DNA from: Actinomycetes bacterium
GTDB lineage: Bacteria; Actinomycetota; Actinomycetes; Mycobacteriales; Mycobacteriaceae
Direction: 5' to 3'
NCBI GenBank assembly: GCA_022601135.1
Contig: JAHZJB010000145.1
Coordinates: 1 to 35,687, forward strand
Length of the DNA: 35,687 bases
This document shows positions 8,190 through 18,458 of the stretch, piece after piece. Position 1 is the stretch's first letter. Each line of letters starts with the position of its first letter. The notes beneath the pieces were generated by a model that had not been told where the DNA came from, did not search any database, and saw nothing but the letters and a program-made list of their open reading frames with translations. Position numbers and translations under genes: made by a program.

Positions 8190-10571
8190 CTACAACCTGG
8201 AGACTGGTGCGTGGTTGTGCATGAGCTTCACTCGGCCCGCGCTGCCGAAGTCGATCAACGACATCGCGGATTCGCCGACACCCGACACTTCTTCGACCCT
8301 CCCGAGCCCGTATTTGTCATGTGTGACCCGGTCGCCCGGCTCCAACACCAACAGCGGACGCTTGCCTGCCGCGGACGGCGTCGGCGAGGGCCGTCGACTG
8401 TCGGGGGAACCGAACCGACCCGCTCCACTCACGGGTGCGGAAAACGACGATGCCTGCTCCGTGCGACGCCAGTCGATCAGTTCCTGCGGTATCTCCCGAA
8501 GGAAGCGAGATTCGGGGTTGAGCATCGGTTGGCCCCAGGACGAACGAACCTTGGCCCGGCTGAGGTAGAGACGCTGCCGGGCGCGGGTGATGCCCACATA
8601 GGCCAATCGACGCTCCTCGGACAGCTCGACCGGATCTCCCAGCGCTCGCATGTGTGGAAACATGCCGTCTTCCCACCCGGTGACGAAGACCACCGGGAAC
8701 TCCAGCCCCTTGGCGGTGTGCAGCGTCATCAGCGTCACCACACCCGCCCCGTGTTCGGGGATGTCGTCGGCGTCGGCGACCAGTGACACCCGCTCCAGAA
8801 AAGCCGCCAGCACACCGGTGTCGGGAATGTCCTCTTCCTCCGGGTCGGCGTCGGCCAGGGCGCGCGCGTTGGCCAGGTCAGTGCTGAATTCGTGGGCGAC
8901 ACTGAGTAATTCGTTGAGGTTGTCCAGCCGCGCAAGGTCCTGCGGGTCGCTCGACGATTCGAGTTCCGCCCGGTAGCCGGTGCGGTCCAGCACGGCCTCG
9001 ACCACATCGCCGAGTTCACCGTCGAGCCTGCCGCGGAGTTCGTCGAGCATCGATACGAATCCAGCGATCGCCTTCTCCGAGCGGGCGTTGAGCATCGACA
9101 CCCTGCCCTCAGCGGCCGCTACCAGCGCGTCGTTGAAGCTCGCGCCGGTGCTCTCGGCATAAACCGCCACACACGCCTCGGCGCGATCCCCGATACCACG
9201 ACGCGGCGTGTTGAGGATGCGCCGCATGCTCACCGTATCGCCCGGATTGTCCAGCACCCGCAGATAGGCGACGATGTCCCGGATTTCTTTACGCTCGTAG
9301 AAGCGAACTCCCCCAACGACTTTGTACGGTATACCAGCCCGGATGAAGACTTCTTCGATGGCGCGGGAGGAGTTGTTGGTCCGGTAGAACACCGCCACGT
9401 CGTTGTAGGTAAACCCGCCTCCCGATGACCCCGATGACCCCGATGATGCAGCACCGTCGGACAGCTCATCGATCTGTTGCGCGACGAACCGGGCCTCGTC
9501 GTGCTCGTTGTCCGCCACGTAGCCGACGATCCGCTCCCCGTCCCCGGCATCGGTCCACAACCGCTTCTCCCGCCGTCCGACGTTACGGGCGATCACCGAG
9601 TTGGCCGCGTTCAGAATCGTCTGCGTGGAACGGTAGTTCTGTTCGAGCAGAATCGTTGTGGCGTTTGGGAAGTCGCGTTCGAAATCTTCGATGTTGCGAA
9701 TGGTAGCGCCACGGAACGCGTAGATGGACTGGTCGGCGTCGCCGACCACGCACAGCTCGGCCAGCGGCACCTCGTCTGCGTCGTGGGATTCGACCGCTCC
9801 GACCCCAACAAGCTCACGGACCAACACATACTGGGCGTGGTTGGTGTCCTGATACTCGTCGACGAGGATATGCCGGAACCGCCGCCGATAGTATTGGGCT
9901 ATCTGCGGAAAGGCCTGCAGCACAGCGATTGTCTCACCGATCAAATCATCGAAGTCGAGGGCGTTGGACGCACGCAGCCTGCGCTGGTACTCGGCGTACA
10001 CCTCAGCGACCAGACGGGCCAGCTCGTCGCCGGCTTCCGAAGCCTCGGCCTGAGCCTGCTCGGGTCCGATCAGCTCGTTCTTCAGGTGCGAGATGCTGTT
10101 GGCGAGTAGCCGCGGCGAGTGCCGCTTGCTGTCCAGCCCCATATCCTTGCCGATCATCAGCAGCAGGCGCCGGGAGTCGTCGGCGTCGTAGATGGAGAAG
10201 TTGGAGTTGAGCCCCGGCAGCAGCGAGGCCTGGTTGCGCAGGATCCGCACACACGTCGAGTGAAAAGTTGATACCCACATCGATCGGGCGCGCGCACCCA
10301 GCATCTGCCCGACGCGGTCACGCATCTCCGCGGCGGCCTTATTGGTGAACGTGATGGCCAGCACCTGGCCCACGCCCACATCGCGCGCCGCCAGCAGATA
10401 GGCGATCCGCCGGGTCAGGACCGCCGTTTTTCCCGAGCCGGCGCCGGCCACGATCAGCAGCGGGGCACCCTCGTGCATCACTGCCAGGCGCTGCTGTGGG
10501 TTGAGGCCCTCGAGAAGCTCATCGATGCCGGTTGCCGTGCCGGTGGTAGTCAACAGGGAAGCCATATGCAC
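8190..10571 (-). CDS. uvrD1: SF1 DNA helicase UvrD1/PcrA
   Basis: A 793-residue 3'-5' helicase. Motifs appear in order: Q-motif LNPQQRLAV (near 24), Walker A GAGSGKT (43-49), TFTNKAAAEM, DEYQDTN (near 236), GDADQSIYAFRGA, then TLHTAKGLEFPVVF and ITRARQRLYLSRA in domain 2. The C-terminus has the PcrA/UvrD tudor-like domain (GDRVTHDKYGLGRV). It unwinds DNA in nucleotide-excision repair; mycobacterial UvrD1 is known to be stimulated by Ku, also encoded in this window. Start is GTG 10571, with GGTAAG five nucleotides upstream; ATG 10565 is equally possible. A Ser/Gly-rich insertion near residues 375-385 (ASSGSSGSSGGG) comes from a 9-bp tandem repeat at 9424-9446. Confidence 0.96.
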   Translation of the reverse strand: MHMASLLTTTGTATGIDELLEGLNPQQRLAVMHEGAPLLIVAGAGSGKTAVLTRRIAYLLAARDVGVGQVLAITFTNKAAAEMRDRVGQMLGARARSMWVSTFHSTCVRILRNQASLLPGLNSNFSIYDADDSRRLLLMIGKDMGLDSKRHSPRLLANSISHLKNELIGPEQAQAEASEAGDELARLVAEVYAEYQRRLRASNALDFDDLIGETIAVLQAFPQIAQYYRRRFRHILVDEYQDTNHAQYVLVRELVGVGAVESHDADEVPLAELCVVGDADQSIYAFRGATIRNIEDFERDFPNATTILLEQNYRSTQTILNAANSVIARNVGRREKRLWTDAGDGERIVGYVADNEHDEARFVAQQIDELSDGAASSGSSGSSGGGFTYNDVAVFYRTNNSSRAIEEVFIRAGIPYKVVGGVRFYERKEIRDIVAYLRVLDNPGDTVSMRRILNTPRRGIGDRAEACVAVYAESTGASFNDALVAAAEGRVSMLNARSEKAIAGFVSMLDELRGRLDGELGDVVEAVLDRTGYRAELESSSDPQDLARLDNLNELLSVAHEFSTDLANARALADADPEEEDIPDTGVLAAFLERVSLVADADDIPEHGAGVVTLMTLHTAKGLEFPVVFVTGWEDGMFPHMRALGDPVELSEERRLAYVGITRARQRLYLSRAKVRSSWGQPMLNPESRFLREIPQELIDWRRTEQASSFSAPVSGAGRFGSPDSRRPSPTPSAAGKRPLLVLEPGDRVTHDKYGLGRVEEVSGVGESAMSLIDFGSAGRVKLMHNHAPVSRL
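9424..9446. repeat. 9-bp tandem repeat in uvrD1
   Basis: Two perfect copies of gatgacccc and a partial third lie inside uvrD1 and encode a Ser-Ser-Gly run in a surface linker of the helicase. The unit length preserves the frame. Confidence 0.75.
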
Positions 10572-10635
10572 TCAAACTTACCGCTGCGATCTGACATTCT
10601 TTGCGCTGGCATGCAGGTAATGGCACACTCATTGA

Positions 10636-10791
10636 GTGCTCACTGCGCAGCCCGGCCTTGTGCTCTTCGCCCGAAGTGCGCTTCGCCGATTTTTCTACGG
10701 GTACCGGTCAGCGGTGCCCGTGGTCTAGCTGTTTCCCTTCAGCCCCGCGGTCCGCTTCCGGATCCGGGGCTCGTCTCTTGTGTGAGGCCCG
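10636..10791 (+). promoter_or_regulatory. possible aromatic leader peptide and attenuator upstream of chorismate mutase
   Basis: In the 270-bp gap between uvrD1 and chorismate mutase a 30-codon frame (GTG 10636 to TAG 10726) contains the run RFFYGYR, four aromatic codons in seven. Twelve bases after its stop, AGCCCCG (10741-10747) can pair with CGGGGCT (10765-10771). The second arm can instead pair with GAGGCCCG (10784-10791) with one mismatch, giving two competing hairpins. This is the arrangement expected of attenuation by Phe/Tyr supply before a gene of Phe/Tyr synthesis. No clear ribosome-binding site precedes the leader, and the T-run after the hairpin is weak, so this is a hypothesis. 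An additional small hairpin CGAAG-TGCG-CTTCG with a T-run lies at 10672-10694. Confidence 0.3.
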
Positions 10792-10842
10792 AACCGGATG
10801 AGACCAGATCCTTCGCACAACGAGAATTCGGAGAACCACAAC

Positions 10843-11145
10843 ATGACGACGACGGAAACGACGGATCCAGCAGAATCCGCCGAGCCCTCCAAGGGGCCCG
10901 ATGTGGCCGACATTGCCGACTTGCGCCACGAGATCGATCGACTCGACGCGGTGATCGTCGAGGCGGTGCAGCGTCGCACCGAGGTCTCCCAGCTGATCGG
11001 AAAGGCACGCATGGCCTCCGGCGGCACCCGGCTGGTGCACAGCAGGGAAATGAAAGTGATCGAGCGCTACAGCGTGCTGGGCGCCGAGGGTAAGAACCTG
11101 GCGATGCTGCTGCTGCGCCTGGGACGCGGTCGGCTCGGCCACTGA
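10843..11145 (+). CDS. intracellular chorismate mutase, AroQ-delta type
   Basis: A 100-residue all-helical protein like M. tuberculosis Rv0948c (about 105 residues). It converts chorismate to prephenate for Phe and Tyr synthesis. The AroQ core begins at IADLRHEIDRLDAVIVEAVQRR; the active-site Arg and Lys come from the first helix and from IGKARMASGG. The tail ends RLGRGRLGH, the conserved C-terminus that in the M. tuberculosis enzyme contacts DAHP synthase and activates the mutase. The ATG at 10843 is preceded by GGAG; the frame is open further upstream but unlike the family. A possible attenuator precedes it. Confidence 0.93.
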   Translation: MTTTETTDPAESAEPSKGPDVADIADLRHEIDRLDAVIVEAVQRRTEVSQLIGKARMASGGTRLVHSREMKVIERYSVLGAEGKNLAMLLLRLGRGRLGH

Positions 11146-11197
11146 TCGCCTGTGCATCCAGCACGCGAGGCATCCTTCGCGTCGGGCGGCCGGCCCG

Positions 11198-13219
11198 CTA
11201 TGGTTTGAGCGCCTCGACCAGCCACGGCGTCAACCATTCGACCGCCTCCGGTGTCGGATGGACACCGTCGCTGCGCATCCTGATGCCGTCGACCCTGGTC
11301 GTGTACGCCCCGGTGGGGTTCAGTTTCCGGTTCAGGTCCAGCACCGAGGCGTTGTGCCGTTCCGCGACGACGCTGCGCAACATCAGGTTCCAGCGATCGA
11401 CCCGGCTGGGCTGGTCCTCTGGGTAAAGGCTGCCGTCCGCCTGTTCCGCGCGCCGGTTGTAGGGCTCGGTCGTCACCACCAGCCGCGCTCCGGTCGATCC
11501 CAGGATGTCGAGGGCACGGTTCAACTCACGCCGCAGGTAAGCGTCGTAGCGGGGCTCGCCGATGTGCGTCCAACGGCCCCCGTGCATCCGGTCGACGACC
11601 TCCCAACGCCCGACAATCAACAGCACGACATCGGGCTGCTCATGGCCGATCCGCTGGGCCCACCGGCTGGGCCAGGCATCGCATTCGGGTTTCTGGTCAA
11701 GTTCCTGTCCGACGTATTCGTATGGTCCGCCGCGGGCGATGCCACACCCGATGGTGGTGTAGTCAGCGAAGTCCAGGCTCGGTGTCGGTGGCAGGTATCG
11801 CATCAGAGCCCACGCGATGGAGTCCCCGAAGACCGCCACCCGGGTTTCGCCGGGGGCACGTTCGCGCACCCCGGTCGACACTTCGACAGGAACCTCGGGT
11901 GCTACCAGTGCCGCCGTGTCGATCTGCGACCCGAGCCCGGACCCGCCGGGTTTCATCCCCGCCGGCAGGACTGTCATCGTCACCACAGCGGCGGTCGCCG
12001 CCGAGGCGGCGGCCAGCGGCAGCATCGGGACGGTCACCGGCCGCCACCGACGGACGGGTTGTTCGACAGCCCACCACACCACCGTGGCGATCGCGATGGT
12101 GGCCGCACATCGCAGCGCGAACAGTTCAGCGCCCGCCGCGCCGGTCCGTTCCCCGTTGACCACCAGGAAGATCGGCCAATGCCAGAGATAGACGCCGTAG
12201 GAGATCGCACCCAACCCGACCAGCGGCGGTAGCGAGAGCAGCCGCGCCATCGGCCCGTCCTGGTCGAGCGCCACCGACGCGATCACGAGGATCGCCGCGA
12301 CCGCGACCAGGATCAGCAGGCCGCCACGGAACTCCTCCAGGCTGCCGGTGGCGACATGGACGGCCGCCCCAAGTACCGCGACTCCGACGACCGGCAGTGC
12401 CCGGGCGAGCCAGCGACCCCACCGAGAGCGCAGGACCATCCCGCCGGCGGTCAATCCGCGCCAGTCGCGCACCACCAACGCTGCCGCCGCGGCGCCCACG
12501 AGCAGCGCTTGCATGCGTGTATCGGTACCGAAATAGATGCGATTGAGCGTCGCCGGAGACGCACCGGAACTGAGTACCATCGTTGCGCCGACGGACACGA
12601 TCACCCCGGCCGAGGCGATGACGAACACCACGATTCGGACGACTCGCACCGTCAAGAGGACACCGCGCCGATAGGCCACCGCGGCCAGAACTGCGACGAC
12701 GGCCGCCAGCAGCAGCGGCCAGAGCAGGTAATACTGTTCCTCGACTGCCAGCGACCACGTGTGCTGCAACGGCGACGGCGCGGCGCCCTGCGCGAAGTAG
12801 TCGCTGTTCTCGGTCACGAACACCCAGTTCGACATCCAGAAGAAGGTTGCGACTGCCTGGTCGCGAAGAGTGGCGGTGGACTCGGGCGCGAATAATTGGC
12901 GCCCGACCACCACGGCGAGCACCATGAGGACCAGCGCAGGCAACAGCCTGCGGGCGCGGCGGATCCAAAAGTCCTTCAAACCGATCCGCCCGGTGCGACC
13001 GATCTCATCGATCAGCAGCGAGGTGATGAGGAACCCGCTGAGCACGAAAAAGACATCGACACCCAGGAAGCCGCCGGACAATCCCGGGATGCCGCCGTGG
13101 TCGGCCAGGACCAGGGCGACGGCGATGGCCCGGACACCGTCGAGGGCCTCGATCCCCCGTCCCGGGCTCACATAGTTGCGTGGACCCACACGGATCGGCG
13201 CCGCACCCACGGCAGTCAC
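11198..13219 (-). CDS. acyltransferase-3 / SGNH two-domain membrane protein (OafA-like)
   Basis: A 673-residue protein. Residues from about 20 to 390 form the ten-helix acyltransferase-3 domain (IEALDGVRAIAVALVLADH, then GVDVFFVLSGFLITSLL and FWIRRARRLLPAL); it probably moves acetyl or short acyl groups across the membrane. After one more hydrophobic segment, residues about 440-673 form a periplasmic SGNH hydrolase/transferase domain, with the nucleophile in VAVFGDSIAW (near 461) and the catalytic pair in DGVHPTP (near 655). Such fusions O-acylate cell-wall polysaccharides or glycolipids; the target here is unknown. Start GTG 13219 follows an AGGGAGGG ribosome-binding region that is partly folded into a hairpin. 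I know of no counterpart at this position in M. tuberculosis. Confidence 0.9.
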   Translation of the reverse strand: MTAVGAAPIRVGPRNYVSPGRGIEALDGVRAIAVALVLADHGGIPGLSGGFLGVDVFFVLSGFLITSLLIDEIGRTGRIGLKDFWIRRARRLLPALVLMVLAVVVGRQLFAPESTATLRDQAVATFFWMSNWVFVTENSDYFAQGAAPSPLQHTWSLAVEEQYYLLWPLLLAAVVAVLAAVAYRRGVLLTVRVVRIVVFVIASAGVIVSVGATMVLSSGASPATLNRIYFGTDTRMQALLVGAAAAALVVRDWRGLTAGGMVLRSRWGRWLARALPVVGVAVLGAAVHVATGSLEEFRGGLLILVAVAAILVIASVALDQDGPMARLLSLPPLVGLGAISYGVYLWHWPIFLVVNGERTGAAGAELFALRCAATIAIATVVWWAVEQPVRRWRPVTVPMLPLAAASAATAAVVTMTVLPAGMKPGGSGLGSQIDTAALVAPEVPVEVSTGVRERAPGETRVAVFGDSIAWALMRYLPPTPSLDFADYTTIGCGIARGGPYEYVGQELDQKPECDAWPSRWAQRIGHEQPDVVLLIVGRWEVVDRMHGGRWTHIGEPRYDAYLRRELNRALDILGSTGARLVVTTEPYNRRAEQADGSLYPEDQPSRVDRWNLMLRSVVAERHNASVLDLNRKLNPTGAYTTRVDGIRMRSDGVHPTPEAVEWLTPWLVEALKP

Positions 13220-13232
13220 GGTCCAGGGCCCT

Positions 13233-13253
13233 CCCTTGCTGTACGAGCAAGGG
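13233..13253. promoter_or_regulatory. 21-bp inverted repeat in the leader of the acyltransferase gene
   Basis: A perfect 8-bp stem, CCCTTGCT / AGCAAGGG, encloses a 5-nt loop. On the plus strand it is followed by ATTTTAT and looks like an intrinsic terminator, but both flanking genes run on the minus strand. On that strand it sits directly after a -10-like TAAAAT (13259-13254) and its last bases form part of the AGGGAGGG ribosome-binding region of the acyltransferase gene. It could be an operator at the transcription start, a hairpin masking the ribosome-binding site, or a barrier to antisense transcription. Confidence 0.5.
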
Positions 13254-13281
13254 ATTTTATGGGGTGCGCGGCGCCGGATCC

Positions 13282-13296
13282 GGCAGGCGCGCTGCC
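13282..13296 (-). terminator. short hairpin after the aldehyde dehydrogenase gene
   Basis: GGCAG and CTGCC pair around a 5-nt GC loop, 11 nt beyond the stop codon of the dehydrogenase. There is no T-run. It is a weak terminator candidate. Confidence 0.3.
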
Positions 13297-13306
13297 AGAC
13301 CGTCAG

Positions 13307-14755
13307 CTAGTTGGTGAGCGCAATATATTTGGTGTCGAGGTACTCCTCGATTCCCTCGGACCCGCCTTCGCGACCCATCCCCGATTCTTTGACGCCGCCG
13401 AACGGCGCGGCGGGATCGGAAATGACTCCGCGGTTGACACCGACCATGCCGGCCTGAATACCTTCGGCGGCGCGCAAGGCTCTGTCCAGTGACTCTGTGT
13501 AGACGTACGCGGCGAGCCCGAACTCGGTGTCGTTTGCCGCTGCGATGCCCTCCTCCTCGGAGTCGAAACCGATGATGGGCGCGACTGGCCCGAACACCTC
13601 TTCTTTGAGGATCCGGGCGTCGGCGGGGACGTCGGTCAATACTGTGGCGGGATAGAAATTGCCCGGGCCGCCGGGGGCGACGCCGCCGATCGCCACAGTC
13701 GCTCCGCGCGACACCGCATCGGAGACCAGATCCTCGACCGAGGCCACCTGCTTCCCGCTGATCAGCGGACCCAGCGTCGCCGCCGGATCCAGCCCGTTGC
13801 CGAGGGTGAATTCGCCCATCCGCTGGACCAGTTTCTCGGTGAACTCCTCGCGAACGGAGTTGGCCACGTGGAACCGGTTGGCCGCCGTGCAGGCCTCGCC
13901 ACCGTTTCGCATCTTGGCGAGGATCGCCCCGGCTACGGCGGCGTCGACATCGGCGTCGTCGAACACGACGAAGGGCGCGTTCCCACCCAGTTCCAGGGAC
14001 TGGCGCAACAGCGCCGCGGACGCCTGCTTGGCCAGCGCCTTGCCCACCCCAGTGGATCCGGTGAACGTGAGTTTGCGGATCCGGCCGTCGTCGATGAGCG
14101 CAGCGGTGACGTCACGGGGTTTGGTGGTGGGCAGCACCGACAGCACGCCCTTGGGTAGCCCCGCCTCATCGATCAGCTTGGCCAACAGCAGCATCGTCAG
14201 TGGGGTCTCGTGGGCGGGTTTGACGATCATCGTGCAGCCCGCGGCCAGGGCGGGCCCGATCTTGCGGGTCCCCATGGCCAGCGGAAAGTTCCACGGCGTC
14301 ACCGCGTAGCACGGGCCGACCGGCGCCTTGGTGACCATGATGCGTCCGGCGCCCCCGGGGGCGGGTGTGTAGCGGCCACCGATGCGCACCGCCTCTTCGG
14401 CGAACCATCGGAAGAACTCGGATCCGTACTTCACCTCGCCTTTGCTCTCGGCGAGCACCTTGCCCATCTCCAGCGTCATCAACGTGGCGATCTCGTCGCT
14501 GTGTCGAGTAATGGACTCGAACACCGTGCGCAGAATCTCGCCACGCTCCCGCGGCGCGGTCGCTGCCCAGTCGTTCTGCACGGCGCATGCGGCGTCGAGT
14601 GCGGCGGCCGCGTCGTCGCCGGTGGCGTCGGCGACACTGGCCAGCACTTCATCGTTGGCCGGGTTGAGCACGTCGAACGTCGAAGACCCGGCGCGTTCCT
14701 CACCCCCGATCCACAATCCCGTGGGTACCGATGTCCGCAGCGAGGAAGTATCCAT
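13307..14755 (-). CDS. NAD(P)+-dependent succinate-semialdehyde dehydrogenase family protein
   Basis: A 482-residue aldehyde dehydrogenase. The cofactor-binding region shows [21 protein letters not shown] and [11 protein letters not shown]; the general base Glu is in [12 protein letters not shown] (near 255) and the catalytic Cys in [12 protein letters not shown] (near 287). The GEACTAANR context and overall similarity fit the mycobacterial GabD/succinate-semialdehyde branch, which feeds succinate into the TCA cycle; substrate choice cannot be fixed from sequence. The ATG at 14755 is 50 bp from the divergent pgi ATG, so the two promoters must overlap. A short hairpin follows the stop. Confidence 0.9.
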   Translation of the reverse strand: MDTSSLRTSVPTGLWIGGEERAGSSTFDVLNPANDEVLASVADATGDDAAAALDAACAVQNDWAATAPRERGEILRTVFESITRHSDEIATLMTLEMGKVLAESKGEVKYGSEFFRWFAEEAVRIGGRYTPAPGGAGRIMVTKAPVGPCYAVTPWNFPLAMGTRKIGPALAAGCTMIVKPAHETPLTMLLLAKLIDEAGLPKGVLSVLPTTKPRDVTAALIDDGRIRKLTFTGSTGVGKALAKQASAALLRQSLELGGNAPFVVFDDADVDAAVAGAILAKMRNGGEACTAANRFHVANSVREEFTEKLVQRMGEFTLGNGLDPAATLGPLISGKQVASVEDLVSDAVSRGATVAIGGVAPGGPGNFYPATVLTDVPADARILKEEVFGPVAPIIGFDSEEEGIAAANDTEFGLAAYVYTESLDRALRAAEGIQAGMVGVNRGVISDPAAPFGGVKESGMGREGGSEGIEEYLDTKYIALTN

Positions 14756-14805
14756 ACCCCAATCATTTACTCCGTCGTTCGTCTGTCCGCACTAGGGTTC
14801 GGTAC

Positions 14806-16476
<1,671 letters not shown>

Positions 16477-16488
16477 TGTCCTCAGCTG

Positions 16489-16536
16489 CGTAACGCCAGG
16501 GCGATTTGCCGGTGGGTTTTCCGCCACAGCGTTACG
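16489..16536. other. inverted repeat between convergent pgi and SDR genes
   Basis: CGTAACGC (16489-16496) and GCGTTACG (16529-16536) are perfect 8-bp arms 32 bp apart, centred in the 84-bp gap between two convergent stops. It may act as a weak bidirectional terminator or as a protein site. Confidence 0.35.
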
Positions 16537-16560
16537 TAGGTTCGCCCCGACCGCTCGGCG

Positions 16561-17310
16561 TCACGCGAAACGCTTGGTGAACCGCGGAGGCATCAGCTTC
16601 ATCAGCTCGGCTATCGGCCACCACGGCCAAGCCGGGACAACGGAGCGGCCCTTCTCCTTCTCGATCGCCTCCACCATCGCGTTTACCCCGGTCTCGTTGT
16701 CCACCATCAACATCGTCTTGTTCGCCTTGGCGGTCATCTCGGACTCGATGTAGCCGGGCTCGAGCACGGTGACCCTGATCGGACCGGATGGGTATTCGGC
16801 GCGCAGCGACTCGCCCAGGGATGTGACGCCCGCTTTGCTCGCGGAATAGGCGGCCTTATGCCCGGGAACGCCGACGTTGCCGAGCACCGACGACACCAGG
16901 ACCAGATGTCCGGCGCCCGCCGTCTTGAACATCTCCAGCGCGGTCTCGATCTGCACGAGCGCTGCGACCAGATTGGTCTCGATCGTGGCTTTGTTGGCCC
17001 ACAGCTTGCCACCGCCCAGCGGGTAGCCCTTGCCGATTCCGGCGTTCACGATGACCCGGTCGATGCCACCGAGCTCTTCGCTCAGTTCGGCGAAGACTTT
17101 GGGCACCTGCTCGTGGTCGTTGACGTCCAGCGCCGCAACCGCGACGGTGATTCCCGGATGACGCTCGAGCAACTCCGCCTTCAGCTGGTCGAGCCGGTCA
17201 ACGCGGCGAGCGCACAATGCCAGGTCGCGTCCCATGCCGGCGAAAGCGCGTGCCATGCCTTCCCCCAGCCCCGAGCTCGCGCCGGTGATCAACACCCTCT
17301 GCCGAATCAT
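16561..17310 (-). CDS. short-chain dehydrogenase/reductase (Rv0945-like)
   Basis: A 249-residue classical SDR. The cofactor motif TGASSGLGEG is at residues 9-18, NAG near 90 (VIVNAGIG), the catalytic Ser in LVLVSSVLG and the Tyr-Lys pair in YSASKAG. The Arg pairs after the first strand suggest NADP(H) preference. It ends in a basic, Pro-rich tail that may sit at the membrane. Synteny with Rv0945 next to pgi supports orthology. Substrate unknown. The downstream-most gene of a possible minus-strand pair with the glycosylase, 68 bp upstream of it. Confidence 0.9.
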   Translation of the reverse strand: MIRQRVLITGASSGLGEGMARAFAGMGRDLALCARRVDRLDQLKAELLERHPGITVAVAALDVNDHEQVPKVFAELSEELGGIDRVIVNAGIGKGYPLGGGKLWANKATIETNLVAALVQIETALEMFKTAGAGHLVLVSSVLGNVGVPGHKAAYSASKAGVTSLGESLRAEYPSGPIRVTVLEPGYIESEMTAKANKTMLMVDNETGVNAMVEAIEKEKGRSVVPAWPWWPIAELMKLMPPRFTKRFA

Positions 17311-17378
17311 GCGGGCAGGATAACCGGGTTAGACAAGTGGAATCCACCCGTCGCCCGGTTGGCGCCGGGGTGGCCGGT

Positions 17379-18272
17379 TCATTTCAACAACCGCGACAGC
17401 CTCCGGTCCGCGAGCACCTTCCCCCCGGTCTGACATGTTGGGCAGTACTGGAAGGATTTGTCGACGAACGACACCTCCCGCACGGTGTCACCGCACTCCG
17501 GGCACGGGAGCCCCGTCCTGGCGTGCACACGCAGGCCGGAGCGCTTTTCCCCTTTCAGCGTTGCCGCCTGCTGGCCCACCGACCTCGTCACGGCATCGGT
17601 GAGCACGGCGACCGTCGCGGCGTGCAGTGCTGCGACTTGGGCTTCGGTCAGCTTGTTCGCGGTCGCGAACGGGGACAGCTTGGCGACGTGCAGAATTTCG
17701 TCGCTGTATGCGTTTCCGATGCCCGCGATCACCTTCTGATCGGCGAGGACAGTCTTTATCCGTCCCGGGTTGCCCTCCAGCACAGCGGCGAACTCCGCAA
17801 GGCTCAGAGCCAGGGCGTCGGGTCCCAGTGCGGCGATCTGTGGGATAGCTGTTGGGTCGGCGACAAGCCACACCGCCAGGCGCTTCTGGGTGCCGGCCTC
17901 GGTCAGGTCGAAGCCGACCGAAGCCTGCCCGGCGGCGGCATCCACCCCCCGCTCGCCTCGCGGTCCCAAATGCACCCGTAACGCGATCGGCCCCTTGCCC
18001 GGTTTGAGCGGAGCAGCAGCGAGTTTGTCGGACCAGCGCAGCCAGCCGGCACGGGAAAGGTGGGTGATCAGGTAAAGGTCGGCCACCTGCAACCCGAGAA
18101 ACTTGCCCCACCGGTGGCTGCCGGTCACCTGTTGCCCGTGAAGCCGGGACACCGGTGGATCGAACGTCTTGAGCGCGGACAGAGCTGACACATCGATGCG
18201 GACGACGGTCAGTCCGACCGCGTGGCGGCGCAGGTGATCGGCGAGCGCTTCGACCTCGGGCAGTTCAGGCAT
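17379..18272 (-). CDS. Fpg/Nei-family DNA glycosylase, full length
   Basis: A 297-residue protein starting MPELPEVEAL; after Met removal Pro is the catalytic nucleophile and Glu follows it. The conserved lysine lies in SHRWGKFL, the H2TH region contains GIGNAYSDEILHVAKLSP, and the C-terminal zinc finger has CPECG and CPTCQ with an Arg between the last Cys pair and the end. It removes oxidised bases and nicks the abasic site. HLSRAGWL replaces the HLGMSG of classical Fpg, indicating the Fpg2/Nei-like branch. The frame is open to 18479, but the MPELPE start is certain. From memory, the M. tuberculosis counterpart Rv0944 is much shorter (about 158 residues), so this species keeps the intact gene. 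Confidence 0.92.
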   Translation of the reverse strand: MPELPEVEALADHLRRHAVGLTVVRIDVSALSALKTFDPPVSRLHGQQVTGSHRWGKFLGLQVADLYLITHLSRAGWLRWSDKLAAAPLKPGKGPIALRVHLGPRGERGVDAAAGQASVGFDLTEAGTQKRLAVWLVADPTAIPQIAALGPDALALSLAEFAAVLEGNPGRIKTVLADQKVIAGIGNAYSDEILHVAKLSPFATANKLTEAQVAALHAATVAVLTDAVTRSVGQQAATLKGEKRSGLRVHARTGLPCPECGDTVREVSFVDKSFQYCPTCQTGGKVLADRRLSRLLK

Positions 18273-18374
18273 GCCAATCAGTCTGCCTGGACGGCGAGGA
18301 GCGCGCTGACCAGCCCGAAGATCACCGCAAGGGCAAACCGGGCCGCCGCGCCGGGCGCTACACCCCGGTACCCA

Positions 18375-18401
18375 CGGTATGCGATACCGGGGGTATTGAC
18401 A
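18375..18401 (+). promoter_or_regulatory. palindromic operator and -35 element upstream of the diiron oxygenase
   Basis: CGGTAT-GCG-ATACCG (18375-18389) is a perfect palindrome with a 3-bp centre, typical of TetR-type operators. Seven bases beyond it is TTGACA (18396-18401), a consensus -35; the matching -10 at 17 bp spacing (TTACCG) is weak. The rest of the 186-bp gap back to the glycosylase gene holds nothing else recognisable. Confidence 0.45.
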
Positions 18402-18458
18402 TGAGTCGATGCAGGCCCTTACCGTCGACAGACAGACATCGACGAAGGGGAATTCGCG

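Noticed and set aside
10626..10638. CACTC-ATT-GAGTG resembling half-sites of the HrcA/CIRCE element
   Set aside because: CIRCE needs a 9-bp spacer between longer arms; here the spacer is 3 bp and no heat-shock gene follows.
10672..10694. Hairpin CGAAG-TGCG-CTTCG plus T-run as a gene terminator
   Set aside because: It lies in a divergent gap where no gene ends; only kept as a minor part of the possible attenuator.
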